Part shown: in pieces, positions 1 through 8,371 of the stretch
How positions within the stretch are numbered: the first letter of the stretch is position 1
Layout: each line of letters starts with the position of its first letter
Assembly: GCF_900104665.1 (NCBI RefSeq)
Contig: NZ_LT629969.1
Coordinates: 1 to 64,000, forward strand
Length of the DNA: 64,000 nt
From: Traorella massiliensis
GTDB taxonomy: Bacteria; Bacillota_I; Bacilli_A; Erysipelotrichales; Erysipelotrichaceae
Direction of reading: 5' to 3'
Position numbers and translations under genes: made by a program
The notes under the pieces: model-generated
What the model was told of the DNA's origin: nothing
Database searches by the model: none
Seen by the model: the letters and a program-made list of their open reading frames with translations, nothing else

Positions 1-150
1 ATTTCGCCAATGCCTTACGCTTCAGAGAGGAGCAAAAGAAGGAGATGTGAAGGTGCCGGTGGAACCACGCCGCTAGAAAGGCAGGTGGGTATGCAGATAG
101 GGAGTCGCTTATTTGCATATGATTTTGGTTACAAAATCATTTTCTTGTAA
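1..150 (+). other. GC-rich left-edge segment, possible gene end or structured RNA
   Basis: Bases 1-115 are clearly richer in G+C than the surrounding AT-rich DNA. Two readings are possible. First, a short open stretch in frame 3 (ending at the TGA at 48-50, residues FANALRFREEQKKEM) may be the tail of an upstream protein. Second, bases 50-110 may be part of a structured RNA: GGTGGAACCACG resembles a T-box core, TATGCA and TGCATA can pair, and ATGATTTT-GGTTAC-AAAATCAT at about 118-139 forms a hairpin. No gene that a T-box could control follows on this strand, because a terminator comes next. I could not assign it to a known RNA family. Confidence 0.25.
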
Positions 151-152
151 TA

Positions 153-182
153 AAAACCCTTAAATTTAGCTTTAAGGGTTTT
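153..182. terminator. Bidirectional intrinsic terminator
   Basis: A perfect 12-bp stem (153-164 with 171-182) with a six-base loop is flanked by T runs on both strands. It can end the transcript entering from the left edge and that of the minus-strand membrane protein gene. Confidence 0.8.
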
Positions 183-195
183 GTATTTACATCTT

Positions 196-1032
196 TTATA
201 ATAATCCTGTAAAATATTCAACAATGATTAAGCCAATAATGAAAGAAGCACAATTCGCAGCTAGTGAATAAAAAAATGGTTTGGATAAAGGCATATCTTC
301 TGTTTTTAATTTTATTTGATAAAAAATACCTTCTCCTATAGAGACAATAAATTCTGCAATACAATACACGATACAAAAGGTAAAAAAGCCTTCAAAATAA
401 ATAAAGTAGCTCAATACGAGATTTAAAATTATTTGAGTAATGACATTGATAAATGCAATAAATTTCAACTGAGTTATTTTTCTAAAGCCAAAGATGAGAG
501 CTACCAGCAATTCAATAGCAATCGTAGAAATGACACGACAGAAAAAAGAAATAATTTCTTTTATGATTTGCGGAGCTGAAACAACACTTTCCATGACATG
601 ATTAGTTATGGTGACCTTAAAGGAACTTGTGAAAGCATACTGTTCATAAATGTCATTTGAGAGGATGAACAGATCTTCTTCTGGCAGATAGATAAGGATC
701 TTGAAATTCTCTGGTGGAAAATATCCCCATACAAATTGATGTGTTTGAGAACAATCTTCAAAGTATCCTAAAAAATAGTAACCATCTTTATCCTGAAAAG
801 AATTAAATTTATTTGCGATATCAGCCAGTAAAGGATCATCATAATATTCTTCATTGGAGTCCCATGGACCACTTTTTGATGTTCCTAATAAAGTTACATA
901 ATATGTTTCATCCTCTAAGCCTTCAAAGCTGATTTCTACAGAAGGCTTAGGACCCATATCAGCGCTGGCACTTAGTGTAAAAAGTGGCAGACATAGCAAA
1001 ATAGAGAGCATGATATTACGGAATATTTTCAT
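196..1032 (-). CDS. Signal-peptide-bearing multi-pass membrane protein of unknown function
   Basis: The 278-residue product starts with a signal peptide (MKIFRNIMLSILLCLPLFTL, cleavage likely after SASA). An extracytoplasmic domain of about 120 residues with many Asp, Glu, Tyr and Phe follows. From residue 155 to the end there are four or five hydrophobic membrane segments. GAAGGG lies about 9 bases before the ATG and supports this start. The gene stands alone, divergent from the arginine deiminase operon. I recognise the architecture (N-terminal beta-type extracellular domain plus C-terminal membrane bundle) from gut Firmicutes hypothetical proteins but know no function. Confidence 0.75.
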   Translation of the reverse strand: MKIFRNIMLSILLCLPLFTLSASADMGPKPSVEISFEGLEDETYYVTLLGTSKSGPWDSNEEYYDDPLLADIANKFNSFQDKDGYYFLGYFEDCSQTHQFVWGYFPPENFKILIYLPEEDLFILSNDIYEQYAFTSSFKVTITNHVMESVVSAPQIIKEIISFFCRVISTIAIELLVALIFGFRKITQLKFIAFINVITQIILNLVLSYFIYFEGFFTFCIVYCIAEFIVSIGEGIFYQIKLKTEDMPLSKPFFYSLAANCASFIIGLIIVEYFTGLL

Positions 1033-1230
1033 GTTTTCACATCCCTTCTCTTTTCTACTTTTATTTTAACATGAGTTTATTTAGAATAGGAATCAAATAA
1101 AAAATTTACAGAATTATACAATGAAATTTTGAGCAAGTGTCCTACATTTATTTCTAAAAAGTGTAAAATAAAAGTACAGAAAGGGAAAGAAAAAAATGGA
1201 TCAATATGATGTTATATATTTTTTTCTTGC

Positions 1231-1312
1231 AAAGTGTAAGCGCTAACACTTTATTTTTGACATAATTCCCTTTGATCCTATGAAAAAATAGGAGAGAATA
1301 TTAAAAAAGGAG
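1231..1312 (+). promoter_or_regulatory. arc operon promoter with CcpA cre box
   Basis: TGTAAGCGCTAACA at 1235-1248 fits the catabolite-responsive element consensus and lies in a larger near-palindrome (1231-1252). Nine bases further on are TTGACA (1257-1262), a 16-base spacer and TATGAA (1279-1284), followed by an AGGAG ribosome site at 1308-1312. The cre sits just upstream of the -35. CcpA control of arginine deiminase operons is known in other Firmicutes; whether this site represses or activates is not evident from the sequence. Confidence 0.8.
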
Positions 1313-1324
1313 AGAGGTACATTT

Positions 1325-2551
1325 ATGAAAGGTATTAACGTAAAGAGTGAGATCAAGCCACTAAAAAAAGTGCTGCTTCACAGGCCTGGCCGAGAACTTT
1401 TGAATCTTACACCGGATACGCTTCAAGAACTTCTGTTTGATGATATCCCATTCTTAAAAGTTGCTCAAGAGGAACATGATGCGTTTGCCAGAGTCTTGCG
1501 TGCAAATGATGTAGAAGTTGTTTATCTTGAAGATCTGATGGCAGAAGTATTGGATCTTGATCCAGCTATTCGTGAGAAATTTTTGAAACAGTTCATTGTT
1601 GAAGGTGGTATTCGAACAAATAAATATCAGCGTATTATTTATGATTATTTGAATCAAATCAAAGATAATAAGACACTGGTTTTAAAGACAATGGAAGGGA
1701 TTAATGTAAATGAATTAACACGGAATATTGAAAATTCTCTGGTAGATCTTGTGAGTGAAGAAAGCAAGATGGTGTTAGCACCAATGCCGAATTTATATTT
1801 TACAAGAGATCCATTTGCTTCTATTGGGCATGGGATATCACTTAATCGTATGTATTCTGTGACTCGTAATAGAGAAACGATTTATGCTGAATACATTTTT
1901 AATTATCATCCTGATTATAAAGGCATTGTTGAAAAGTGGTATGATCGTTATGATTCATTTCATATTGAAGGTGGCGATATTTTAAATTTAACAGAAGATA
2001 CACTGGCAATTGGTATTTCACAGCGTACGGAGCCGGATGCCATCGACAGTTTAGCAAAAAATATCTTTAATAATCCTAAGTCTGCAATCAAAAAGATACT
2101 TGCTTTCAATATTCCAAATAGCCGTGCATTTATGCATCTGGATACAGTTTTTACGCAGATAGATGTAGATAAATTTACTGTTCATCCTGGTATTTTAGGT
2201 CCACTGGAAGTTTATGAAATAACGGCAGGTGATGATGTTGAAGAAGTAAAGGTACATAAAATTGAGGATACTTTGGAGCATATTCTTGAAGATGCCTTAG
2301 GCATTGAGAAGGTAACTTTGATTAAGTGTGGCGGAGAAGACCGAATTGCGGCAGAGCGTGAGCAGTGGAATGATGGCTCTAACACCTTGTGTATTGCTCC
2401 AGGTGTGATCGTTGTTTATGAAAGAAATGATGTGACCAATGCATTGCTGGAAAAACATGGTCTAAAGGTACTTACAATTCCAAGTGCAGAATTATCAAGA
2501 GGACGTGGTGGTCCTAGATGTATGTCAATGCCATTATGGCGTGAAGATTAA
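1325..2551 (+). CDS. arcA: Arginine deiminase
   Basis: Hydrolyses L-arginine to citrulline and ammonia, the first step of the arginine deiminase pathway. The 408-residue length is normal. Visible family motifs are KKVLLHRPGRELLNLTP near the N-terminus, FTRDPF, the substrate-binding HIEGGDIL, MHLDTVFTQID with the catalytic His, and RGRGGPRCMSMPL near the C-terminus with catalytic Cys399. AGGAG precedes the ATG. It is the first gene of the arc operon and ends 18 bases before argF. It is predicted to be cytoplasmic and carbon-catabolite regulated through the cre box upstream. Confidence 0.97.
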   Translation: MKGINVKSEIKPLKKVLLHRPGRELLNLTPDTLQELLFDDIPFLKVAQEEHDAFARVLRANDVEVVYLEDLMAEVLDLDPAIREKFLKQFIVEGGIRTNKYQRIIYDYLNQIKDNKTLVLKTMEGINVNELTRNIENSLVDLVSEESKMVLAPMPNLYFTRDPFASIGHGISLNRMYSVTRNRETIYAEYIFNYHPDYKGIVEKWYDRYDSFHIEGGDILNLTEDTLAIGISQRTEPDAIDSLAKNIFNNPKSAIKKILAFNIPNSRAFMHLDTVFTQIDVDKFTVHPGILGPLEVYEITAGDDVEEVKVHKIEDTLEHILEDALGIEKVTLIKCGGEDRIAAEREQWNDGSNTLCIAPGVIVVYERNDVTNALLEKHGLKVLTIPSAELSRGRGGPRCMSMPLWRED

Positions 2552-2569
2552 GAAAGCGAGGAGAAAGAA

Positions 2570-3562
2570 ATGCCAAAAAATTTAAGTGGAAGAAATTTTC
2601 TAAAATTATTAGATTTTACAACTGAAGAGATTCGATATTTATTAGATTTATCTAAAGAGCTAAAACGTTTAAAACTGACAAATACCCCTCATCGTTATTT
2701 AGAAGGGAAAAATATTGTCTTATTATTTGAAAAGACATCAACAAGAACACGTTGCTCATTTGAAGTGGCAGGAAGAGATTTAGGTATGGGCGTTACTTAT
2801 CTTGATCCAGGTTCAAGCCAGATGGGTAAGAAAGAAAGTATTGAAGATACGGCACGTGTTTTAGGAAGAATGTATGATGGTATCGAATATCGTGGATTTG
2901 ATCAGTCTATCGTTGAAGAACTGGCTGCTTATGCAGGTGTTCCGGTTTGGAATGGTTTGACTAATGAATTCCATCCAACACAGATGTTGGCAGATTTATT
3001 GACGATCGAAGAAAACTTTGGTTATCTGAAAGGATTAAATTTTGTATTCATGGGTGATGCAGGAAATAATGTCGGTAATTCACTTATGGTTGCATGTGCA
3101 AAAATGGGGATCAATTTTACAGCATGTGGACCAAAGAAACAAATGCCAGATGCTGAATTAATTGAAGTGTGCAAGAAGATCGCAGCTGAAAATGGATGCA
3201 CGATTACATTGAGTGAAGATGTAAAAGAAGCTACAAAAGATGCTCATGTCATTTATACAGATATTTGGGTATCTATGGGAGAACCGGATAGTGTCTGGGA
3301 AGAAAGAATTAATTTACTTTCACCTTATCAGGTAAATAAAGAAGTGATGGAAAATGCTGCAGAGGGTGCTATCTTCATGCATTGCTTGCCTTCATTCCAT
3401 GATTTAAAAACAACTATTGGTAAAGATATTTATGATAAGTTTGGCTTAAAAGAAATGGAAGTTACTGATGAAGTATTTGAGTCAAGAGCTTCTAAAGTAT
3501 TTGACGAAGCTGAAAATAGAATGCATACGATCAAAGCTGTTATGTATGCAACGTTGAAATAG
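2570..3562 (+). CDS. argF: Ornithine carbamoyltransferase, catabolic
   Basis: Splits citrulline by phosphorolysis into ornithine and carbamoyl phosphate; the enzyme is reversible, and the catabolic role is inferred from its place between arcA and arcC. The 330-residue protein carries the carbamoyl phosphate signature [21 protein letters not shown], the [10 protein letters not shown] nucleotide-like fold motif and the ornithine-loop [15 protein letters not shown] site lies just before the ATG. This is the gene usually called arcB in arc operons; sequence alone does not separate the anabolic from the catabolic paralogue. Confidence 0.95.
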   Translation: MPKNLSGRNFLKLLDFTTEEIRYLLDLSKELKRLKLTNTPHRYLEGKNIVLLFEKTSTRTRCSFEVAGRDLGMGVTYLDPGSSQMGKKESIEDTARVLGRMYDGIEYRGFDQSIVEELAAYAGVPVWNGLTNEFHPTQMLADLLTIEENFGYLKGLNFVFMGDAGNNVGNSLMVACAKMGINFTACGPKKQMPDAELIEVCKKIAAENGCTITLSEDVKEATKDAHVIYTDIWVSMGEPDSVWEERINLLSPYQVNKEVMENAAEGAIFMHCLPSFHDLKTTIGKDIYDKFGLKEMEVTDEVFESRASKVFDEAENRMHTIKAVMYATLK

Positions 3563-3573
3563 CAGGAGAACAT

Positions 3574-4509
3574 ATGGCTAAAAGACTTGTAATTGCATTA
3601 GGAGGCAATGCTTTGGGAAATACTCCTGAAGAACAATTAGAGCTTGTAAAAGAAACAGCTTCTACGATCGTAGATCTTGTTGAAGAAGGATATGAGGTCA
3701 TCGTTGGTCATGGGAATGGACCACAGGTAGGCATGATTAATTTGGCAATGGAATATAGTGCCAATAATGGCGGTAATACTCCACTGATGCCATTTCCTGA
3801 ATGTGGTGCCATGAGTCAGGGATATATCGGATATCATTTACAACAAGCCATTCAAAGAGAACTGAAAGCACGTAATATTGAAAAAGAATGTGCAAGTGTT
3901 GTTACACAGGTAGTTGTTGATAAAAATGACGGTGCATTTCAAAAACCTACAAAACCAGTTGGTTCTTTCTATAGTAAAGAAGATGCAGAAAGAATTGAAA
4001 AAGAAAAAGGATATACATTTGTGGAAGATGCAGGACGTGGTTATCGCCGTGTAGTTCCTTCACCAAAGCCATGTAAGATCGTTGAATTAAAAGTAGTGGA
4101 ACAACTGGTTAGTGCAGGAGATATTGTGATTACTGTTGGTGGAGGTGGTATTCCTGTTATTGAAGCTGATGGCGGATATACAGGAGTAGCAGCCGTTATT
4201 GATAAAGACCGTTCAAGTGCTAAGCTGGCATTGGATATACAAGCAGATATGCTTGTGATATTAACGGCTGTTGATCGTGTATGTATAAACTTCAATAAGC
4301 CGGATCAGAAAGAACTTGCAGAGATGAGTGTTGATGAGGCAAGACGCTTTATTGCTGAAGGACACTTTGCTCCAGGAAGCATGCTTCCAAAAGTGGAAGC
4401 CTGTTTGGATTATGTTACCAATACGCCAAATGGAACAGCTCTGATTACTTCTTTGAAAAAAGCTAAATTGGCACTTAAAGGTGAAACAGGAACGATAATT
4501 AAAGCTTAA
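3574..4509 (+). CDS. arcC: Carbamate kinase
   Basis: Transfers phosphate from carbamoyl phosphate to ADP, giving ATP plus carbamate that decays to ammonia and carbon dioxide; this is the energy-yielding step of the pathway. The 311-residue protein begins LVIALGGNALG and has GHGNGPQVGM, VVPSPKP and a GGGGIPV motif, all typical of the amino-acid kinase fold. AGGAG lies seven bases before the ATG. It is 11 bases downstream of argF, so cotranscription is nearly certain. Confidence 0.96.
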   Translation: MAKRLVIALGGNALGNTPEEQLELVKETASTIVDLVEEGYEVIVGHGNGPQVGMINLAMEYSANNGGNTPLMPFPECGAMSQGYIGYHLQQAIQRELKARNIEKECASVVTQVVVDKNDGAFQKPTKPVGSFYSKEDAERIEKEKGYTFVEDAGRGYRRVVPSPKPCKIVELKVVEQLVSAGDIVITVGGGGIPVIEADGGYTGVAAVIDKDRSSAKLALDIQADMLVILTAVDRVCINFNKPDQKELAEMSVDEARRFIAEGHFAPGSMLPKVEACLDYVTNTPNGTALITSLKKAKLALKGETGTIIKA

Positions 4510-4535
4510 TGTACTTTTTAAAGGAGGGAAAAGAC

Positions 4536-5966
4536 ATGATTGAAAAAAAGAGCCGGACATCGTTATCATCATTTAGTATTTTATTGCTTTTGTTAATTGT
4601 TGTAGCAATTATTACCTGGTTTGTTCCAGGAAGTGAAGAGGCACCTATTCAGGGAGCAACACTTTCGATGGTGGCAATGGCTCCATTTAATGGGTTCGTA
4701 AATGCGATTGATGTTTGTATCTTCGTATTAGTATTAGGAGGATTCTTAGGAATTGTATCTAGTACAGGAGCATTGGATTCAGGAATTAAAACATTGGTAA
4801 AGAAACTGCATGGAAATGAATTAAAGCTAATTCCAATTCTGATGTTTATCTTCTCTATTGGCGGTACTACTTATGGAATGCTAGAAGAAACGACACCATT
4901 CTATTTGTTGTTAGCTGCTACAATGGTAGCTGCTGGATTTGATAGCTTAGTTGGTGCAGCAGTTGTCTTATTAGGAGCAGGAAGTGGAGTATTAGGTTCA
5001 ACGGTTAATCCATTCGCTGTAGGAGCAGCTACAAGTGCCCTTGTTGATAGTGGTGTTGTCGTCAATAATGGTATCATTATTATATTAGGTGTTATCTTAT
5101 GGCTAAGCTCTTATGCAATCTCGGTATTCTTTGTCATGCGGTATGCTAAGAGGGTAAAAGCTGATAAGGGTTCAACGATACTTTCTTTACAAGAGCAGGA
5201 AAGCATGAAAGAAAGCTTTGTAGATAAGGAAATCGTTGCCGATGATACTTTAACTAAGAATCAGAAATTCGTCCTTGTATTATTTGCAATGACATTTGTA
5301 ATCATGATCATTGCTTTTATTCCTTGGGCAGATCTGGGTGTTTCTTTCTTTGAAGGATGGAGCAATCACTTGACAGGATCAGACATTGGTACATGGTATT
5401 TTGCTGAAGCAACAACTTGGTTTTTAGTAATGTCAATCGTGATTGGTATTGCAGGAAAATTATCTGAAAAGAAATTTGTGAAAGATTTCATTGCTGGTGC
5501 TGGTGATATGATGAGCGTTGTATTGATTATTGCACTTGCACGTGGTATTAGTGTACTGATGGCTCCGGTTGATGAAGGTGGTACAGGTTTACAGTATTGG
5601 ATTCTATTGAATGCGGCAAATGCTCTTCAGGGAATGAGCGCTGGTATTTTTGCTCCATTGTCATATCTGTTATACTGTTTGCTTTCTTTCTTGATTCCTT
5701 CTTCAAGTGGTCTGGCAACAGCCAGTATGCCAATCATGGGTCCGCTTGCTGCTGAATTAGGTTTCTCACCAGAAGTTATGATCATGATATTTGTTGCCGG
5801 AAATGGTTTGGTAAACTTGTTTACTCCAACTTGTGGAGCTATTATGGGTGGTCTTGAAATTGCTAAGATCGAATACTCTACATGGCTTAAATTCTCAGCT
5901 AAGATCATTCTTTCAATTGCTATTGTCAGCTGTGTAATTTTAACAATAGCAATGATAATGCTATAA
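4536..5966 (+). CDS. arcD: YfcC-family arginine/ornithine antiporter
   Basis: A membrane protein of 476 residues with about 12 hydrophobic segments, of the YfcC/DcuC-like group that serves as ArcD in streptococci. Position as last gene of the arc operon makes arginine uptake in exchange for ornithine the likely role. An upstream in-frame ATG at 4509 overlaps the arcC stop, but AAAGGAGGG at 4520-4528 is well placed for the ATG at 4536, so I use that start. Motifs include NPFAVG, SSSGLATASMPIMGPL and FTPTCGAIMGGL. The substrate assignment is inferred from context. Confidence 0.88.
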   Translation: MIEKKSRTSLSSFSILLLLLIVVAIITWFVPGSEEAPIQGATLSMVAMAPFNGFVNAIDVCIFVLVLGGFLGIVSSTGALDSGIKTLVKKLHGNELKLIPILMFIFSIGGTTYGMLEETTPFYLLLAATMVAAGFDSLVGAAVVLLGAGSGVLGSTVNPFAVGAATSALVDSGVVVNNGIIIILGVILWLSSYAISVFFVMRYAKRVKADKGSTILSLQEQESMKESFVDKEIVADDTLTKNQKFVLVLFAMTFVIMIIAFIPWADLGVSFFEGWSNHLTGSDIGTWYFAEATTWFLVMSIVIGIAGKLSEKKFVKDFIAGAGDMMSVVLIIALARGISVLMAPVDEGGTGLQYWILLNAANALQGMSAGIFAPLSYLLYCLLSFLIPSSSGLATASMPIMGPLAAELGFSPEVMIMIFVAGNGLVNLFTPTCGAIMGGLEIAKIEYSTWLKFSAKIILSIAIVSCVILTIAMIML

Positions 5967-6007
5967 TTTATAATTAGTCAATGACATAATAATCCCCTAT
6001 TTATGGA

Positions 6008-6040
6008 GAAAATGAGCCTCTGCCAGGCTCATTTTCCTGC
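6008..6040 (+). terminator. arc operon terminator
   Basis: A perfect 12-bp stem (6008-6019 with 6025-6036) with a five-base loop lies 42 bases after arcD. It probably ends the arcA-argF-arcC-arcD message. Confidence 0.8.
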
Positions 6041-6111
6041 TTGATTCGAAAAATATCCTTTATATCAATATCACATTATAAATATATATAATATTAATTA
6101 GGAGAATCATT

Positions 6112-6507
6112 ATGAAAAGAAAATATAAAATAATGATAGCCGTCATCATAGGAATCTTATTTGTAGGATACAATTTTGTAGTTATAAAATTAAATCAAAA
6201 GTTAAACATGTTTAAAACAGAGGAACAGATTCTAGGAACCTTTATCACTGAAGATAATACTCAGGTAGATGCACAATATTTTGTTGTGGATCAGAGTGAA
6301 AAAGCCTACTGGTATCAGCAACAAGGATTTTATGAAGAAGGAACGATTGAAAGATTAAATACTGGTAATGTATATAAAGCTTCTTTTGAAGAAAAAGATA
6401 TAATAATTGTTTATTATGAAGATGAATTATTATTTATAGATGGAGATATTGCTGTAAATTATGAAAGAATAAGTGGAGTTCCAGAATTTATAGGGATTGA
6501 AAGATAA
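6112..6507 (+). CDS. Small membrane-anchored extracytoplasmic protein
   Basis: 131 residues with a single N-terminal membrane anchor (IMIAVIIGILFVGYNFVVI) and a predicted outside domain rich in Tyr, Glu and Asp with alternating hydrophobic residues, suggesting a small beta fold. TTAGGAG is six bases before the ATG. It is monocistronic: the arc terminator lies upstream and another terminator follows at 6532. I do not recognise the family and no role can be inferred from the neighbours. Confidence 0.75.
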   Translation: MKRKYKIMIAVIIGILFVGYNFVVIKLNQKLNMFKTEEQILGTFITEDNTQVDAQYFVVDQSEKAYWYQQQGFYEEGTIERLNTGNVYKASFEEKDIIIVYYEDELLFIDGDIAVNYERISGVPEFIGIER

Positions 6508-6531
6508 TAAAAGATAAATAATGATAAAAAG

Positions 6532-6562
6532 GGTGAAATCGTTAATGATTTCACCTGATTTT
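6532..6562. terminator. Intrinsic terminator between convergent genes
   Basis: GGTGAAATC (6532-6540) pairs with GATTTCACC (6547-6555) around a six-base loop, followed by TGATTTTATTT. It lies between the small membrane protein and the convergent DMT transporter. Confidence 0.7.
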
Positions 6563-6602
6563 ATTTATAGAAGATCACTTCTTTCAGTTTTATAAAGTTA
6601 AA

Positions 6603-7481
6603 TTATGAACTGCTTTTTTTGGAGGGAATCTGGGCAACAAGGATACCAATAAATACCAAAGCACAGCCAAAATAGCTTTGCATTGTCATTACCTCATTGA
6701 GTAGTAACGCACTTCCAAGAGCACAGAAAACAGATTCACAGCTGAGAATGATGGCAGCTGTTGTCGAATCAACCCCAATCTGACCAAGAGTTTGCAAGGT
6801 ATATCCAACTCCTACGGATAAGATACCGCCATATAAGATAGGAATTGTGGCATCAATGATGTTTTCAAGAGGGATGCGTTCAAACATTAGCATGCCAACC
6901 GCACTTAAAAGAGTACATGTTATATATTGATAAAAAGAAAAACGAATGGCATAAATGGAAGGAGCAAAATGCTCAACAGCAAGAATATGGAGAGCAAAGA
7001 AGAGTGCACAGGCGAAAATCAGTGCATCTCCAAAATTGATGGAAAAGGAATCCTGCATGCAGAGAAAATAAAATCCAACAAGTGCTAAAAAAGCTCCAAC
7101 CCAAGCACTGCGAGATGTCTTCTTATGTAGGAAGATTCCAAAAATGGGAACCAAGATGATATAGAAATCAGTGATGAATCCAGCTTTCCCGGCATAATCT
7201 GTCAGCATGACCCCATACTGTTGCAGTGTACTAGCTGTAAACAAAAGGATTCCACAAAGCATACCCGTACGCATCGTGTGACGCCTTTTATCTTTATTGT
7301 TTGCCCTTTTTTCAAATATCAGCATAACAGGAATCAGGGAAAGGGAACCTAGCGCAAAACGTATAGCATTATATGTTAGTGAACCAGTTGAATTGCCGCC
7401 TACACGTTGAGCAATAAAGGCAAATCCCCAGATAATAGCTGTTAATGTCAAAAGTATTAACGAACGTGTTTTTTTATTCAT
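6603..7481 (-). CDS. EamA-family (DMT) transporter
   Basis: A 292-residue inner-membrane protein with ten predicted membrane segments in two EamA repeats (about residues 5-135 and 145-285). The repeat signatures are visible as IIWGFAFIAQRVG near the start and LSCESVFCALGSALLLNE in the second half. Family members export or import metabolites such as amino acids, purines or cysteine derivatives; the substrate cannot be told here. The ATG at 7481 follows GGAGGGGA by six bases; an upstream in-frame ATG at 7517 lacks such a site. Confidence 0.88.
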   Translation of the reverse strand: MNKKTRSLILLTLTAIIWGFAFIAQRVGGNSTGSLTYNAIRFALGSLSLIPVMLIFEKRANNKDKRRHTMRTGMLCGILLFTASTLQQYGVMLTDYAGKAGFITDFYIILVPIFGIFLHKKTSRSAWVGAFLALVGFYFLCMQDSFSINFGDALIFACALFFALHILAVEHFAPSIYAIRFSFYQYITCTLLSAVGMLMFERIPLENIIDATIPILYGGILSVGVGYTLQTLGQIGVDSTTAAIILSCESVFCALGSALLLNEVMTMQSYFGCALVFIGILVAQIPSKKSSS

Positions 7482-7601
7482 AAAATCCCCTCCAGCATAA
7501 CGCACATATCTTATCATATTTAAATCTCAAAAATAATGAAATCTATTAAATTTTATACATAATATATTCAAAATAATAGAATTATTAAAAATATCTATAA
7601 C

Positions 7602-7680
7602 TTTACATACTATTTACATATGAGGACTTCTCTATTTTACTTGTTTTTGTTACACTAATCATGTAAAATCGTGGTAAAAT
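7602..7680 (+). promoter_or_regulatory. Candidate PhoP-type direct repeat upstream of the two-component operon
   Basis: TTTACA at 7602-7607 and 7613-7618 form a direct repeat with 11-bp phase, the arrangement known for PhoP boxes (TTnACA repeated every 11 bp) and for OmpR-class regulators generally. A -10-like TAAAAT is at 7675-7680. No good -35 is seen, which fits an activated promoter. Autoregulation by the adjacent regulator is inferred. Confidence 0.45.
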
Positions 7681-7698
7681 AAAAAAGAGGATATTGAT

Positions 7699-8370
7699 AT
7701 GGCAACTATATATATTGTAGAAGATGATTTAAATATTCGTGAAATTGAAACATTTGCATTAAAAAACAGCGGATATAGCGTTGTTGATTTTGAATGTGCC
7801 AAAGATTTTTATAAAAAGCTGGATGAAAAAGTACCTAATCTGATCATATTAGATATCATGCTTCCAGATGAAGATGGTCTTTCTATCGTACAGCGTCTCC
7901 GAAAAAAAGCAGATACTAAAAATGTACCTGTTCTTTTGATCAGCGCAAAGACAAGTGAAATTGATGTCGTTAAAGGATTAGATATGGGCGCAGATGACTA
8001 TTTGACGAAGCCTTTTGGTGTAATGGAACTGATTTCTCGAGTAAAGGCTCTTTTGAGAAGAAGCAGTTATTCAGAAAGTGAAAAGGTTTTATCATTGCGT
8101 GAAATTTTAATGGATGATGAAAAAAGAAGTGTTTATGTGAATGATGAAGCAATTGAACTGACTTTTAAAGAGTATGAACTTTTAAAGTTATTGCTGATCA
8201 ACAGTGGTATTGTATTAACACGTGAAAAACTGATGGAAAAGGTTTGGGGTACTGATTTTGAAGGTGAGTCTAGAACACTGGATATGCATATCAAAACATT
8301 ACGTCAGAAGCTAAAGAGTGCGGGCAGTTATATTAAAACGGTTCGTAATGTAGGATATATGCTGGAGTAA
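7699..8370 (+). CDS. OmpR/PhoB-family response regulator
   Basis: A 223-residue DNA-binding regulator. The receiver domain covers residues 1-118 with acidic pocket E8/D9/D10, phosphoacceptor Asp52 (LIILDIMLP) and the conserved Lys in LTKPFG. A winged-helix domain covers about 127-222 (FKEYELLKLLL, TREKLMEKVWG, VRNVGYML). GAGG precedes the ATG. The kinase gene starts one base after its stop, so both are cotranscribed. The pair resembles PhoP/PhoR (phosphate starvation), but no pst or phoU genes are in view, so the signal is unproven. Confidence 0.9.
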   Translation: MATIYIVEDDLNIREIETFALKNSGYSVVDFECAKDFYKKLDEKVPNLIILDIMLPDEDGLSIVQRLRKKADTKNVPVLLISAKTSEIDVVKGLDMGADDYLTKPFGVMELISRVKALLRRSSYSESEKVLSLREILMDDEKRSVYVNDEAIELTFKEYELLKLLLINSGIVLTREKLMEKVWGTDFEGESRTLDMHIKTLRQKLKSAGSYIKTVRNVGYMLE

Positions 8371-8371
8371 T

